Assembly: GCF_963675985.1 (NCBI RefSeq)
Contig: NZ_OY780956.1
Location: forward strand, 62,001-126,000
Reading direction: 5' to 3'
Origin: an uncultured Roseibium sp.
GTDB lineage: Bacteria; Pseudomonadota; Alphaproteobacteria; Rhizobiales; Stappiaceae
DNA length: 64,000 nt
Shown here: piece by piece, positions 35,567-43,322 of the stretch
How the letters are laid out: the number at the start of each line of letters is the position of its first letter
Position numbering within the stretch: the first letter of the stretch is position 1
Made by a program: the position numbers and the translations under genes
The notes under the pieces: model-generated
Database searches by the model: none
Told to the model about the DNA's origin: nothing
Seen by the model: only the letters and a program-made list of their open reading frames with translations

Positions 35567-35612
35567 TGATAACTATAGTACACAATCCAGCACCTGCCAA
35601 CTATAGTTATCA
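35567..35612. promoter_or_regulatory. Operator of the HigBA-type toxin-antitoxin operon
   Basis: A perfect 13-base inverted repeat (TGATAACTATAGT / ACTATAGTTATCA, 20-base spacer) lies directly in front of the toxin start. Each arm contains the self-complementary ACTATAGT, so it can also be read as two operator boxes 33 bases apart. Position and symmetry fit autoregulation by the XRE antitoxin. Confidence 0.75.
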
Positions 35613-36068
35613 GAATATCGACCACTGCAAATCTCCTCGAAAAGGCGACCACGGGCCGCTCATGCACGAACCATCAACGTGGACCACTCGGGTCGGGCTG
35701 ATCAGCGCTACCTCGTTCCTCCGGCGAATAGGGATTTCAATGCGTCGCCGTGAAACCAAATCCCGCCTGAGCTATCGTCAGCTCGTCGCCCGCAAATACG
35801 GGACATTGGCAATACCGTGCCCAGACCCGCGTTGCCTGGCGTGGTGATGGACGTGACAGGTTTCGCAAAATGTCGATGGCTTTACGAATTTCGTATGATG
35901 ACTGTCGCCTCACGGGTTCGTAAAATCCGTCGACATTTCATACAGAACTCATCCATCGGACAAAGAAGTCTGTTGCCCCCCAGTAGCATCACTTTCATGA
36001 ATCGATCGGCTGCTATCGATTCATGAATTTCGTTGGACCGTGCTCCCAAAGAAGGCGACCCTAGGGAT
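35613..36068. other. Non-coding segment between toxin operator and WGR gene
   Basis: No gene is supported. Repeated short motifs resembling TTCGTAAAAT..TCGACATTT appear near 35860 and 35910. The region ends with a strong palindrome described separately. It should contain the WGR gene promoter. Confidence 0.4.
35994..36027. repeat. Perfect 13-base inverted repeat upstream of the WGR gene
   Basis: TTCATGAATCGAT and ATCGATTCATGAA are perfect 13-base arms around an 8-base loop (CGGCTGCT). No T tract follows. It lies about 40 bases before the WGR start. It could be an operator, a recombination or replication site, or a structured leader. Confidence 0.75.
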
Positions 36069-36329
36069 ATGAGCACGTTCGATCCTCAACCGACCCACCT
36101 TCGCCGCATCAATCCGACCCGGAATATGCGGCGTTTCTACGCCCTGACGATACAGCCGACTTTATTCGGGGGCGCGTCACTGGTGCGCGACTGGGGGCGA
36201 ATTGGCTGCCGTGGTCAAACGATGATGGAAACGTTTGAAAACCCGGCCGACGCCGCCAGTGCCCTCAAGCGAATTGAGTGCATCAAGAGACGGCGAGGAT
36301 ATCGGGATACAAATAGACGCGTTGAATAG
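36069..36329 (+). CDS. WGR-domain protein
   Basis: This protein of 86 residues consists almost entirely of a WGR domain, named for the tryptophan-glycine-arginine motif seen here in LVRDWGRIGCRGQTM. The domain binds nucleic acid in PARPs and some polyadenylation-related proteins. Free-standing WGR proteins are common on alphaproteobacterial plasmids, and their role is unknown. FYALTIQPTLFGGASL precedes the motif as in the family, and ENPADAASALKRIECIKRRRGY follows. The ATG was chosen to give this standard N-terminus; no strong ribosome site marks it. It has no evident operon partner. Confidence 0.85.
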   Translation: MSTFDPQPTHLRRINPTRNMRRFYALTIQPTLFGGASLVRDWGRIGCRGQTMMETFENPADAASALKRIECIKRRRGYRDTNRRVE

Positions 36330-36416
36330 TCGGTGCACCGATGGGGGTGGGGGTGCTATTCCCGGGGACCCGCGAATGAGCGCCTCACCTGCTGGCGAGG
36401 GCCTCATCTCAACCGC

Positions 36417-36587
36417 TCAATCGCGGTTGCCGTTGGGACGGGACCAGATCAGCTGCAGGCCCTCTTCGCCTTCCTCCTCAACCAGGGTGGCGTAGATTGG
36501 AGCCGGGAAGTTCGGGTCGTCCAGCTTGATCGAGAGGTAGCCGCGTTTGGTCAGCTTCTGCCAAGCGGCACCCAGCTCCACTGCATT
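36417..36587 (-). pseudogene. DUF736 relic (C-terminal part only)
   Basis: The last 56 residues of this frame match the C-terminal half of DUF736, a small family carried mainly by alphaproteobacterial plasmids and conjugative elements. NAVELGAAWQKLT, GYLSIKLDDPNFPAPIYATL and LQLIWSRPNG are the recognisable pieces. The upstream part of the open frame has no similarity to the family's N-terminus, so the gene has lost its 5' half by rearrangement. Function of DUF736 is unknown. It marks plasmid ancestry for this segment. Confidence 0.75.
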
Positions 36588-36741
36588 TGAGTAGATGAAG
36601 GGGCTTGCGTTGATTGAGGTAGCGGTCGCGAAAGTCTGAGTTCGACCAGACCCGGCAAAGCGGTCGTGCTTTACCTCAGTGCGCGCGGCGCTGCGAGACG
36701 AAGGCGGCCAGTTCGTCTCGCCTCTTCGGTTGGGTCCGCTA

Positions 36742-36864
36742 ATGGAAGCGACCTCGATCACGACCGGCTATCTCGTCTTATCCGGCAGCGCTGCCATCAT
36801 CCTGGCGGCTCTGCTTGTGCTGTGCCGCGAAACCAGGTCAGCACCAAGCATCGATGAAGTTTGA
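36742..36864 (+). CDS. Possible 40-residue single-span membrane peptide
   Basis: A short frame encodes one hydrophobic helix (LVLSGSAAIILAALLVLC) followed by a charged tail. There is no recognised family, and the ribosome site is weak. It may be a small membrane peptide or chance. Recorded for completeness. Confidence 0.2.
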   Translation: MEATSITTGYLVLSGSAAIILAALLVLCRETRSAPSIDEV

Positions 36865-36924
36865 GTGCTCGGCTCCGCGCCGGTCCACGGATGTTTTCGA
36901 AGTTGATCATCTTTGTCTCCGCCA

Positions 36925-38934
36925 CTAAGCAGACTGATTTTTTGCGCGGTGAGTTGCGGCGAATTGGGCATACCAATCAAGCACCTGAGGGTCTCGCATT
37001 GAGCCTCGGCTTGCAGCGGATTCGGGCGGTACACCCAGAAGAAGCTTGCGGATCGGCACCTCCATTTTCTTGGAGGTTATCGTGTAGGGAATGTCGGGCG
37101 CCTCGACGATCACGTCCGGTACGTGGCGCGGGCTTCGATCGGTGCGCAGGCAGGATTTGATCGAGGCGATGAGATCTTCCGTCAGTTCTGTGCCCGGCTT
37201 CAGCCGCACGAACAGGGGCATGAAGTATCCGCCGTCCGGCTTTTCTATGCAGACGATCAGGCTGTCTTCGATCTCGGCAATCGTGTCGAGCGTGCGGTAG
37301 ATTTCCGCAGAGCCAATGCGTACGCCATAACGATTGAGCGTTGCGTCGGAGCGTCCGTGAACAAAGCATCCGCCGCGCTGATTGATCGTAATGGAATCGC
37401 CATGCCGCCAGATCCCGGGATAGGTATCGAAGTAGGACGACTTATACTTTTCAAAGTCGCGATCGCCCCAAAGATAAAGCGGCATCGACGGCATCGGTTT
37501 TCTGACGACGAGTTCGCCGGGCTCACCAATTACCTCCTCGCCGCGTTCGTCGAATGCGCGTACATCCGCACCAAGCGTTCTTGCCTGGATTTCTCCGGCG
37601 AAGACGGGAAGCGTGGGGGAGCCGCCCACCAGACCGGAGCAGAACTCGGTACCACCTGACTGGGAGGTGACCCACAGGTCGGACTTCACGTTTTCATAGG
37701 CCCAGGCGAAGGTCTCGGGCGTTGCCGGCGAGCCGACCAGAAACAGGTTCTCGAGCGCAGACAAATCATACTTGTCTTTCGGAACGATGCCCTGCTTCTG
37801 CATGGTCATAACAAAGGTCGGGCTTGTGCCGAGGGTCTGGGCTTTGGTGCGCGCGGCGAGATCGAACACGAAATCAGGTGTGGGATACGCCGGATGCCCG
37901 TCGTAAAGAACCGCTTCGGCGTTCATGAGCGGCGCCCACATCAGCGTGTTCCACACCATCCACCCGGTGGTGGAGTAGAAATACATCGCGCGGCCAGGCT
38001 TGAGATTGAGATGAAAGGCCGCTGATTTGTAGTGCTCGAGCAGGATTCCGAGATGGCCGTGAACAATTGGCTTGGGCAGGCCGGTCGTACCGGATGAAAA
38101 CAAGATCCAGAGCGGGTGCTCGCCGGAGACATATTCGAAGGTGAAGTCTTCGGCGGCGACATCGGGCCCGGCTAAAAGCGTGTTCCAGGCGAGAACATCG
38201 GGTTTCATTTCAGGCGCGGGAGCGTCCCGGTTGAGATAGTCCAGCCAGACGACCGTCTTCACGCTCGGCAATGCTGCGACGATTTCAGCGATCTCCGCGC
38301 TGCGATCGAAATCTTTGCCGCCATACCGATATCCGTCCCCCACCAACAGGAGCTTCGGTGAAATCTGCGAGAAGCGGTCCACTACGGTCTTGGAACCGAA
38401 TTCCGGCGCGGCGGCGGACCACACGGCCCCGATGGCCGTGGTCGCAAGCATTGCAATCACGGCTTCCGGAATGTTTGGCAAGTAAGCCGCGACGCAATCA
38501 CCGGGCCGAATGCCAAGATCACGAAATTGCTGGGCGAGTTTACGAACAGACGCACCGAGTTCGATCCAGCTCATCTGTGCCAGCGGACGAAGCTCGGACA
38601 TGTGGCGGAGAACAGGGCGCTCGGGGTCGCCGTTGCTCTCATGACGAAGAACGTGTTCGGCGTAGTTGACGCGTGCGCCTTCGAACCAGATGGCTCCGGG
38701 CATGTCGCGGGAGGAGAGCACTTGTTTGTAGGGCGTCACCGAGTGAATTTCGAAATAGTCCCAGATGCTGAGCCAAAACTGCTCAGGTTCGGCAACCGAC
38801 CAGGACCAAAGGGCCTCATAATCGTCGAAGGTCAATCCGCGCTCGTCGTCGAGCCACGACATGAACTTCGAAATATTCGAGCTTTCGACAAACTCGCGGC
38901 TCCCTTCCCAGAGAAGCTCCCCAGCCTGAACCAT
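36925..38934 (-). CDS. aacS: Acetoacetyl-CoA synthetase (acetoacetate-CoA ligase)
   Basis: This cytoplasmic adenylate-forming ligase activates acetoacetate to acetoacetyl-CoA, feeding ketone-body or polyhydroxybutyrate metabolism. The N-terminal ACAS cap is visible (DYEALWSWSVAEPEQFW, GARVNYAEHVLRH). AMP-binding motifs follow: LFSSGTTGLPKPIVHGHLG, TTGWMVWNTL, QSGGTEFCSG, GIWRHGDS and SDATLNRYGVRIGSAEIY. The terminal catalytic lysine lies in TITSKKMEVPIRKLL. At 669 residues it is full length. The gene stands alone among mobile debris. A set of TTGTAC repeats upstream of it matches sites near two TetR genes, suggesting control by that TetR protein. Confidence 0.92.
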   Translation of the reverse strand: MVQAGELLWEGSREFVESSNISKFMSWLDDERGLTFDDYEALWSWSVAEPEQFWLSIWDYFEIHSVTPYKQVLSSRDMPGAIWFEGARVNYAEHVLRHESNGDPERPVLRHMSELRPLAQMSWIELGASVRKLAQQFRDLGIRPGDCVAAYLPNIPEAVIAMLATTAIGAVWSAAAPEFGSKTVVDRFSQISPKLLLVGDGYRYGGKDFDRSAEIAEIVAALPSVKTVVWLDYLNRDAPAPEMKPDVLAWNTLLAGPDVAAEDFTFEYVSGEHPLWILFSSGTTGLPKPIVHGHLGILLEHYKSAAFHLNLKPGRAMYFYSTTGWMVWNTLMWAPLMNAEAVLYDGHPAYPTPDFVFDLAARTKAQTLGTSPTFVMTMQKQGIVPKDKYDLSALENLFLVGSPATPETFAWAYENVKSDLWVTSQSGGTEFCSGLVGGSPTLPVFAGEIQARTLGADVRAFDERGEEVIGEPGELVVRKPMPSMPLYLWGDRDFEKYKSSYFDTYPGIWRHGDSITINQRGGCFVHGRSDATLNRYGVRIGSAEIYRTLDTIAEIEDSLIVCIEKPDGGYFMPLFVRLKPGTELTEDLIASIKSCLRTDRSPRHVPDVIVEAPDIPYTITSKKMEVPIRKLLLGVPPESAASRGSMRDPQVLDWYAQFAATHRAKNQSA

Positions 38935-39024
38935 TCCATCCTCCCGCGCTGCGCGTCACCGACCGACTTAAGACCGGGTCATGTCCCGTTATCGTCAGCC
39001 TGCCCGCATAAATTCACTAGACAG

Positions 39025-39052
39025 TGTACAACAAATCATTGTACGTTGTACA
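39025..39052. promoter_or_regulatory. TTGTAC operator cluster upstream of acetoacetyl-CoA synthetase
   Basis: TGTACAAC and GTTGTACA form perfect eight-base arms 12 bases apart, with an extra TTGTAC between them. Similar TTGTAC boxes occur before the TetR gene at 41250 and before the TRAP operon at 48834. They lie about 90 bases before the synthetase start. Confidence 0.6.
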
Positions 39053-39061
39053 TGAATAGTA

Positions 39062-39688
39062 TCAAGTGATGAGCAGATCGGTCAACATGTCACTGACAAA
39101 TCTTGCGAATGCGTCGCGGCCGCCCGCGAACAGGTCGAAGAAGTCGCGTTTGCGAGCAGAAACGTCTTCGAGAATGAACCCGACGGGCGCCTTGCAGAAC
39201 GACGAGCGCGCTTGGCGGATCCTGGATTTGAGAACGCGCGTATCGTGTCGGCCGGCTCCGAAGCGACAGAGACCCTTATCAATATGACGCGGCAACTTGC
39301 CGTCGTTCGGGGTCAAGGGACCCGATGGACGGTGCCTTCCCCTAACCCAAGCTATCACGGCACCTCACTCGGCGCGGTTGCCGTGACAGGCGCCCCGGAC
39401 AGCGAAGCTATCTGCCCACCTGTGAGGCGCATCATGCCCAAGGCTCTCAGGTCTCTCTCCTATCGCGTTCCGGAGTACGTAACCGACAGTTACGCAGACC
39501 ACGGCGCGAACGTGCTGGAGCAACTCACTCTCGACGAGGGCAAGGAATCCATTCCTTCCTTGATCCTGGAGCCGGTTGGCGGACTGGCAACGGGGGGGCT
39601 TGTAGGAACCGCCGGATTTTACAAAGCCCTACGGGATATCTGCGACCGTAATGGCTTTCCGCTCTACGTCCGGCGGGCGGACGCGTGA
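39062..39688 (+). pseudogene. Class III aminotransferase relic, truncated at both ends
   Basis: One continuous frame reads as the first half of a class III PLP aminotransferase. VAAAREQVEEVAFASRNVF and RLAERRARLADPGFENARIV are followed by the PLP-phosphate loop VSAGSEATETLIN, PSYHGTSLGAVAVTG and LILEPVGGLATGG. The N-terminal 40 or so residues and everything from the PLP-binding Asp (expected after DICDRNGFPL) and the catalytic lysine onward are missing, so it cannot be active. It ends at the four-base overlap with a TyrA-like gene, so a deletion joined the two. It resembles neither intact aminotransferase in the window closely enough to call a local copy. Confidence 0.75.
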
Positions 39689-40515
39689 TGTTGCGTAGGT
39701 TCCCAGGCAACGACGTGCGCGGAACAACACTCGGCTTTATCGGTCTGGGCGCATTTGGTCGTTTCGCAGCCCGGCATCTGGCGCCCCATTTCCAAACGGT
39801 TTTCTATGACCCGGAGGTCCGCGATCTGCCCGCACCCCTCAAATATTGGGTGGAGCCTGCGAGCATCGCAGAGGTGGCCGCCAGCGATATTGTCGTTTTG
39901 GCCATGCCGGTGCAGCATTTATCCGACGTGGTGCGCGCGATCACGCCGCTGCTGCGGCCGGGGACCCTCGTTCTGGATGTTTGTTCGGTCAAATCCGAGC
40001 CTCTGGACATCCTCTCGGGACTACCTGCCCATGTCGACATAGTGGGGACCCATCCGGTATTCGGTCCGCAAAGCGGCAAACGTGGAATAACCGGGCTTCC
40101 GATTGCCCTTGTCCCGCTACGCGGGCATCGCACCCATATCGTCAAAAGATTCCTTCGGGAGAATTTGGGTCTGCACGTCGTTGTCACCACCGCCGAAGAA
40201 CATGATCGCCAAATGGCCAGTGTTCAGGGTCTCACACATTTGATTGCCAAGGTGATGCTGGCCATGCCGCAGAAAGATATATGGCTCAAAACCGCCACCT
40301 ACGAGCATCTGGAAGCCATGCTGGACATGCTACGGCATGATTCAGACGACCTCTTTCGCGCCATTTGCGGACACAACCCCTACGTTGGAGATGTTGTCAA
40401 AGGGTTCTTTGAAGCCGTGGAAGACGTCTCTGATCGCCTTGGCGTAAAGGTAACCGGGGATAGTCCACTCCACAGCGAGGGCATACGCGCGATTGGGCAG
40501 ACTTTATTGCGATAA
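39688..40515 (+). CDS. Prephenate/arogenate dehydrogenase-like protein (TyrA family)
   Basis: TyrA enzymes oxidatively decarboxylate prephenate or arogenate in tyrosine synthesis. The N-terminus has a Rossmann motif (LGFIGLGAFGRFAARHL). VLAMPVQHLSDVV, DVCSVKSEPL, GTHPVFGPQSG and the substrate-site histidine in SVQGLTHLIAKVML follow, all TyrA landmarks. The helical dimerisation half ends normally, giving 275 residues. I chose the ATG overlapping the relic's TGA over a GTG one codon earlier. It stands outside any aromatic operon beside a broken aminotransferase. It may be an accessory copy or act on a related cyclohexadienyl compound. Confidence 0.85.
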   Translation: MLRRFPGNDVRGTTLGFIGLGAFGRFAARHLAPHFQTVFYDPEVRDLPAPLKYWVEPASIAEVAASDIVVLAMPVQHLSDVVRAITPLLRPGTLVLDVCSVKSEPLDILSGLPAHVDIVGTHPVFGPQSGKRGITGLPIALVPLRGHRTHIVKRFLRENLGLHVVVTTAEEHDRQMASVQGLTHLIAKVMLAMPQKDIWLKTATYEHLEAMLDMLRHDSDDLFRAICGHNPYVGDVVKGFFEAVEDVSDRLGVKVTGDSPLHSEGIRAIGQTLLR

Positions 40516-41250
40516 GCGGACCTCAAGACCATCCACAACAGCCTGGATGAAGGTTTCGAACCCTGAATCGAGTGGCGAGAAGGCACCGTTCTGCCAACGT
40601 AGAATGAAGGCTTTGTTCGCGAAATTTCCAGCGTTTCGCGCCAGTATGGGATGTCGGGTGTCGTCTACCGATGCGACCACATTTTGCATGGCTGCCGCCC
40701 AATCGTCGGCCTCCTCCTTGGGCACCATCGAGAATTCCTGGGTGGTGAACCCGACCATTGTCGCGATGACCGCGTTGAAAACGGCAAGCAGGTCGTCGTC
40801 GGCAAAGCCGGCTTTGGAGAGTGTGCGCAAGATGCTCTCGATCATGTCGAGGTCTACACTCGCGTTGGAAACCAGTTGCACACCGATCAGGGGCGCGACG
40901 TTGGGATGCACGCGAATGGCTTGTCGATAGTTCCGGAACAATTGTTTGAGCCATTCTTTCCAATCGTCCTGCTCCTCGGGAACAATACCTCCCAGGACTC
41001 GCGAAATCATTTCCGTGATTACGGCATTACGGCTGGGGACATGCCAATAGATCGCCGTGGGATAGACCCCCAGTTCCTTGGCCAGGTTGCGCATGCTGAA
41101 GCTCTCAAGATCGGTCGTGTCTATCAGCTTGAGCGCAGCTTCAATCACCGCTTCCTTGGTCAGACCCGGTGTCTCCGAGTTGCCTTTGCGCTTCTTCGGT
41201 GTTCGGCGCTGCCTGCCAACGACTGAGTGACTCAACGATACGACCTCCAT
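40504..41250 (-). CDS. TetR family transcriptional regulator
   Basis: A basic arm (QRRTPKKRKGNSE) precedes the TetR helix-turn-helix (MRNLAKELGVYPTAIYWHVPSRNAVI). A TetR_C-type ligand domain follows, with YRQAIRVHPNVAPLIGVQLV and SILRTLSKAGFADDDLL. At 248 residues it is on the long side because of the N-terminal arm. It ends 12 bases inside the converging TyrA-like gene. TTGTAC-type sites lie about 15 bases and about 155 bases upstream of its start. The same box occurs before acetoacetyl-CoA synthetase and the TRAP operon, which marks it as the likely common repressor. The effector is unknown. Confidence 0.88.
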   Translation of the reverse strand: MEVVSLSHSVVGRQRRTPKKRKGNSETPGLTKEAVIEAALKLIDTTDLESFSMRNLAKELGVYPTAIYWHVPSRNAVITEMISRVLGGIVPEEQDDWKEWLKQLFRNYRQAIRVHPNVAPLIGVQLVSNASVDLDMIESILRTLSKAGFADDDLLAVFNAVIATMVGFTTQEFSMVPKEEADDWAAAMQNVVASVDDTRHPILARNAGNFANKAFILRWQNGAFSPLDSGFETFIQAVVDGLEVRLSQ

Positions 41251-41264
41251 TTTCCGCTCTTATA

Positions 41265-41411
41265 GTACATCGTACAGGGCTTGGAAACGTTCGAGGACGC
41301 GTCGTCGAGCAACTGTATCGCCGGACCAACGGCCAAGCGCCCTTGCAAGCTGCGCGCAAATTCCTCTGACAGGCTATTTGCCAATCCGCGTCCCTCCACA
41401 GTTTATTGTAC
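41265..41411. promoter_or_regulatory. TetR promoter with GTAC-type operator boxes
   Basis: GTACATCGTAC at 41265-41275 lies 15 bases before the TetR start, and TTGTACGTTGT at 41406-41416 about 155 bases before it. Both match the boxes in front of acetoacetyl-CoA synthetase. Likely autoregulatory sites. Confidence 0.5.
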
Positions 41412-41495
41412 GTTGTTATTGAACATGGTTCAACCAAGAGAAAAGCTGATCATGAAACCTATTGCCTTGGCTGTGGGGTATTGCCGAGTTGTCTG

Positions 41496-41834
41496 CGGCT
41501 TGACCGGTTCGTCCGGCCTACCCGCGATGTGTCCAATCTCGTTCACGTGCTTGACGAAAAAGGCGCATTCCTCTGTGTCCTTGACCCAGAAGTGACAACA
41601 GCCGAATTCATGGGACGGATGGTGGTCCCCATTCGCGGCAGGGATGCTGACATCGACTCGGCGAAGGGCGAAGGCGTTTACAAAGGGCGCAAGAAAAACA
41701 TCGATGACGCCGAAATCCGAAAGCGGATCGCCGCAGGTGCAACGACGGCTCAAGTTGCCCGTGATCTGCAGGTTTCCGGGATGACCCTATACCGCGCTCT
41801 GTCGGTTCAGGTAGCCAAATCAGAATCCGCTTGA
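41496..41834 (+). pseudogene. Serine resolvase relic (C-terminal part)
   Basis: The frame shows the second half of a Tn3-type serine recombinase. RLDRFVRPTRDVSNLVHVL corresponds to the conserved KLDRLAR region. EFMGRMVV follows, then a linker (YKGRKKNIDD) and the C-terminal helix-turn-helix ATTAQVARDLQVSGMTLYRAL. The catalytic serine region at the N-terminus is absent in this frame, and the dimer helix is shortened. The protein is therefore not functional. It is a footprint of a former transposon or plasmid resolution system. Confidence 0.75.
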
Positions 41835-42207
41835 AACCGGGCTCCCTATCCGTTCTTCGAGTTGGCTGAAATCGCAGCTTCAGGCCGACTGGGCCTAGAG
41901 CCAATTATCAGTTTCCGGCCGATGCGACGCGCGTCGGCGCGCAATTCACTGGCTCTTGCAGATCCGTATGCGGGAGCCGAATGAAGCGACCACTCCATAC
42001 CTGCCCAAGCGTTATAGAAGAATAATTATATGTATTAATCCATACATTACATTAATGTTATTTTTCACAAGAGAATAGATTAACTGGAATTTCAGAAGTT
42101 TTCTGAAATAATCGAGTGGAAACCATAGTATTGTTATAAATAACTATGATTCCTCTCAGATACTCAAAGTAGAAAACAGAATCAGAACAACCAGGGGACA
42201 AAAGGAC
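41835..42207. other. AT-rich intergenic region before the TorT-like gene
   Basis: No gene is visible in these 370 bases. The last 200 are markedly AT-rich, with CATAGT...ACTATG flanking near 42125-42150, and should hold the promoter of the binding-protein/chemoreceptor pair. A ribosome site (AGGGGACAAAAGG) precedes the next start. Confidence 0.5.
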
Positions 42208-43260
42208 ATGCTCAAAGGAACTACATTGGCGGTTGGAATTGCCGCATTCTCAATCTCCGCCGCATTCGGTCAGACTTGGAATGTCGACAAGTGGACACCT
42301 GCGTATGATTTCTCAAACCCGCCACAAGATGCGAGTTATTCAGCGCTTGGGAAGGCGTCCAAAAAGTGGAACCTTTGCGTCATTTTTCCGCATCTCAAAG
42401 ACCCCTATTGGGTCGCAACAAACTACGGTGTTGTTTCGCAGGCGCAGAAAATTGGCGTGGCCGTCGATCTTTACGAGGCAGGAGGATATCCCAATCTCGA
42501 AAAGCAAAAGCAGCAATTGATGGACTGTGCCGACGGAAATTACGACGCAATTCTATTGGGTACTGTATCGTACGATCAGATGACACCAACAGTCGTCGAA
42601 GCATCCAAGAAGAAGCCTGTTTTTGCGACCGTAAATGCGATTTTGCCCGATGGGATATCAGGAATGGCCGCGGTCGATTGGCACGATATGGGCCGCGCGG
42701 CCGGCCGATATTTCTCTGAAACTTACCCCACGGGATCAGCCGCCGCCAAGGTCGCTTGGCTGCCTGGACCGGAAACTGCGGGATGGGTAAAGTTCACAGA
42801 CAAGGGGTTCCGGGAAGTCGTCAAGGATTCTTCTATTGAATTGGTCGCCGTCAAGTACGGCGATACCGGTAAGGACATTCAACAAAAGCTTGTTGAAGAC
42901 GTTCTCGACGAACATCCTGACCTGGACTATATCGCCGGAAACGCGGTCGCAATTGAAGTTGCGATGAGTGTGGTGCGGCAAAGGGGTCTGAAAGACCAGG
43001 TGAAACTGGTCTCGGATTATTTCACCCCGGCCATTTATCGCGGAATTCGTCGCGGCTTGATCTCAAGCGCTCCGACAGACAGCGCGGCGTTGCAGGGGGT
43101 GATTTCGGTCGACCAGGCCGTTCGGTCTCTTGAAGGTTCTGTAGAAGCTGACCACGTTGGTCCCGCGATTTTCAACGTCAACAAAGACAATGTGAAATCC
43201 TTCGCGCTGGAAGAATCGCTCGCCCCCTCCGACTTCAAGCCGACATTCAAAGTCGACTGA
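42208..43260 (+). CDS. TorT-like periplasmic binding protein
   Basis: TorT is the periplasmic partner that lets the TorS kinase sense trimethylamine N-oxide. This protein has a Sec signal peptide (MLKGTTLAVGIAAFSISAAF) and a type I binding fold. The family opening WNVDKWTPAYDF is present, and WNLCVIFPHLKDPYWVATNYG, GTVSYDQMTP, DWHDMGRAAGRYF and DYIAGNAVAIEVA follow in order. The 350-residue length fits. No torS or TMAO reductase gene is adjacent. Instead a chemoreceptor follows 62 bases later. The ligand may be TMAO or another small methylated amine or oxide; that part is inference. Confidence 0.85.
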   Translation: MLKGTTLAVGIAAFSISAAFGQTWNVDKWTPAYDFSNPPQDASYSALGKASKKWNLCVIFPHLKDPYWVATNYGVVSQAQKIGVAVDLYEAGGYPNLEKQKQQLMDCADGNYDAILLGTVSYDQMTPTVVEASKKKPVFATVNAILPDGISGMAAVDWHDMGRAAGRYFSETYPTGSAAAKVAWLPGPETAGWVKFTDKGFREVVKDSSIELVAVKYGDTGKDIQQKLVEDVLDEHPDLDYIAGNAVAIEVAMSVVRQRGLKDQVKLVSDYFTPAIYRGIRRGLISSAPTDSAALQGVISVDQAVRSLEGSVEADHVGPAIFNVNKDNVKSFALEESLAPSDFKPTFKVD

Positions 43261-43274
43261 GCCGACATAAAGAC

Positions 43275-43299
43275 AAAGGAGCGTGACGCACGCTCCTTT
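43275..43299 (+). terminator. Intercistronic hairpin between binding protein and chemoreceptor
   Basis: Perfect 11-base arms (AAAGGAGCGTG / CACGCTCCTTT) close a three-base loop just after the TorT-like stop. It ends in TTTC. It probably acts as a partial terminator or mRNA-stabilising stem that keeps the binding protein in excess over the receptor. Confidence 0.7.
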
Positions 43300-43322
43300 C
43301 TCCGCACAATTTGGGGGTGAAT

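Noticed and set aside
41265..41411. Tn3-type terminal repeats near the resolvase relic
   Set aside because: No 38-base inverted repeat could be seen. The repeated GTAC boxes are better explained as TetR operators.
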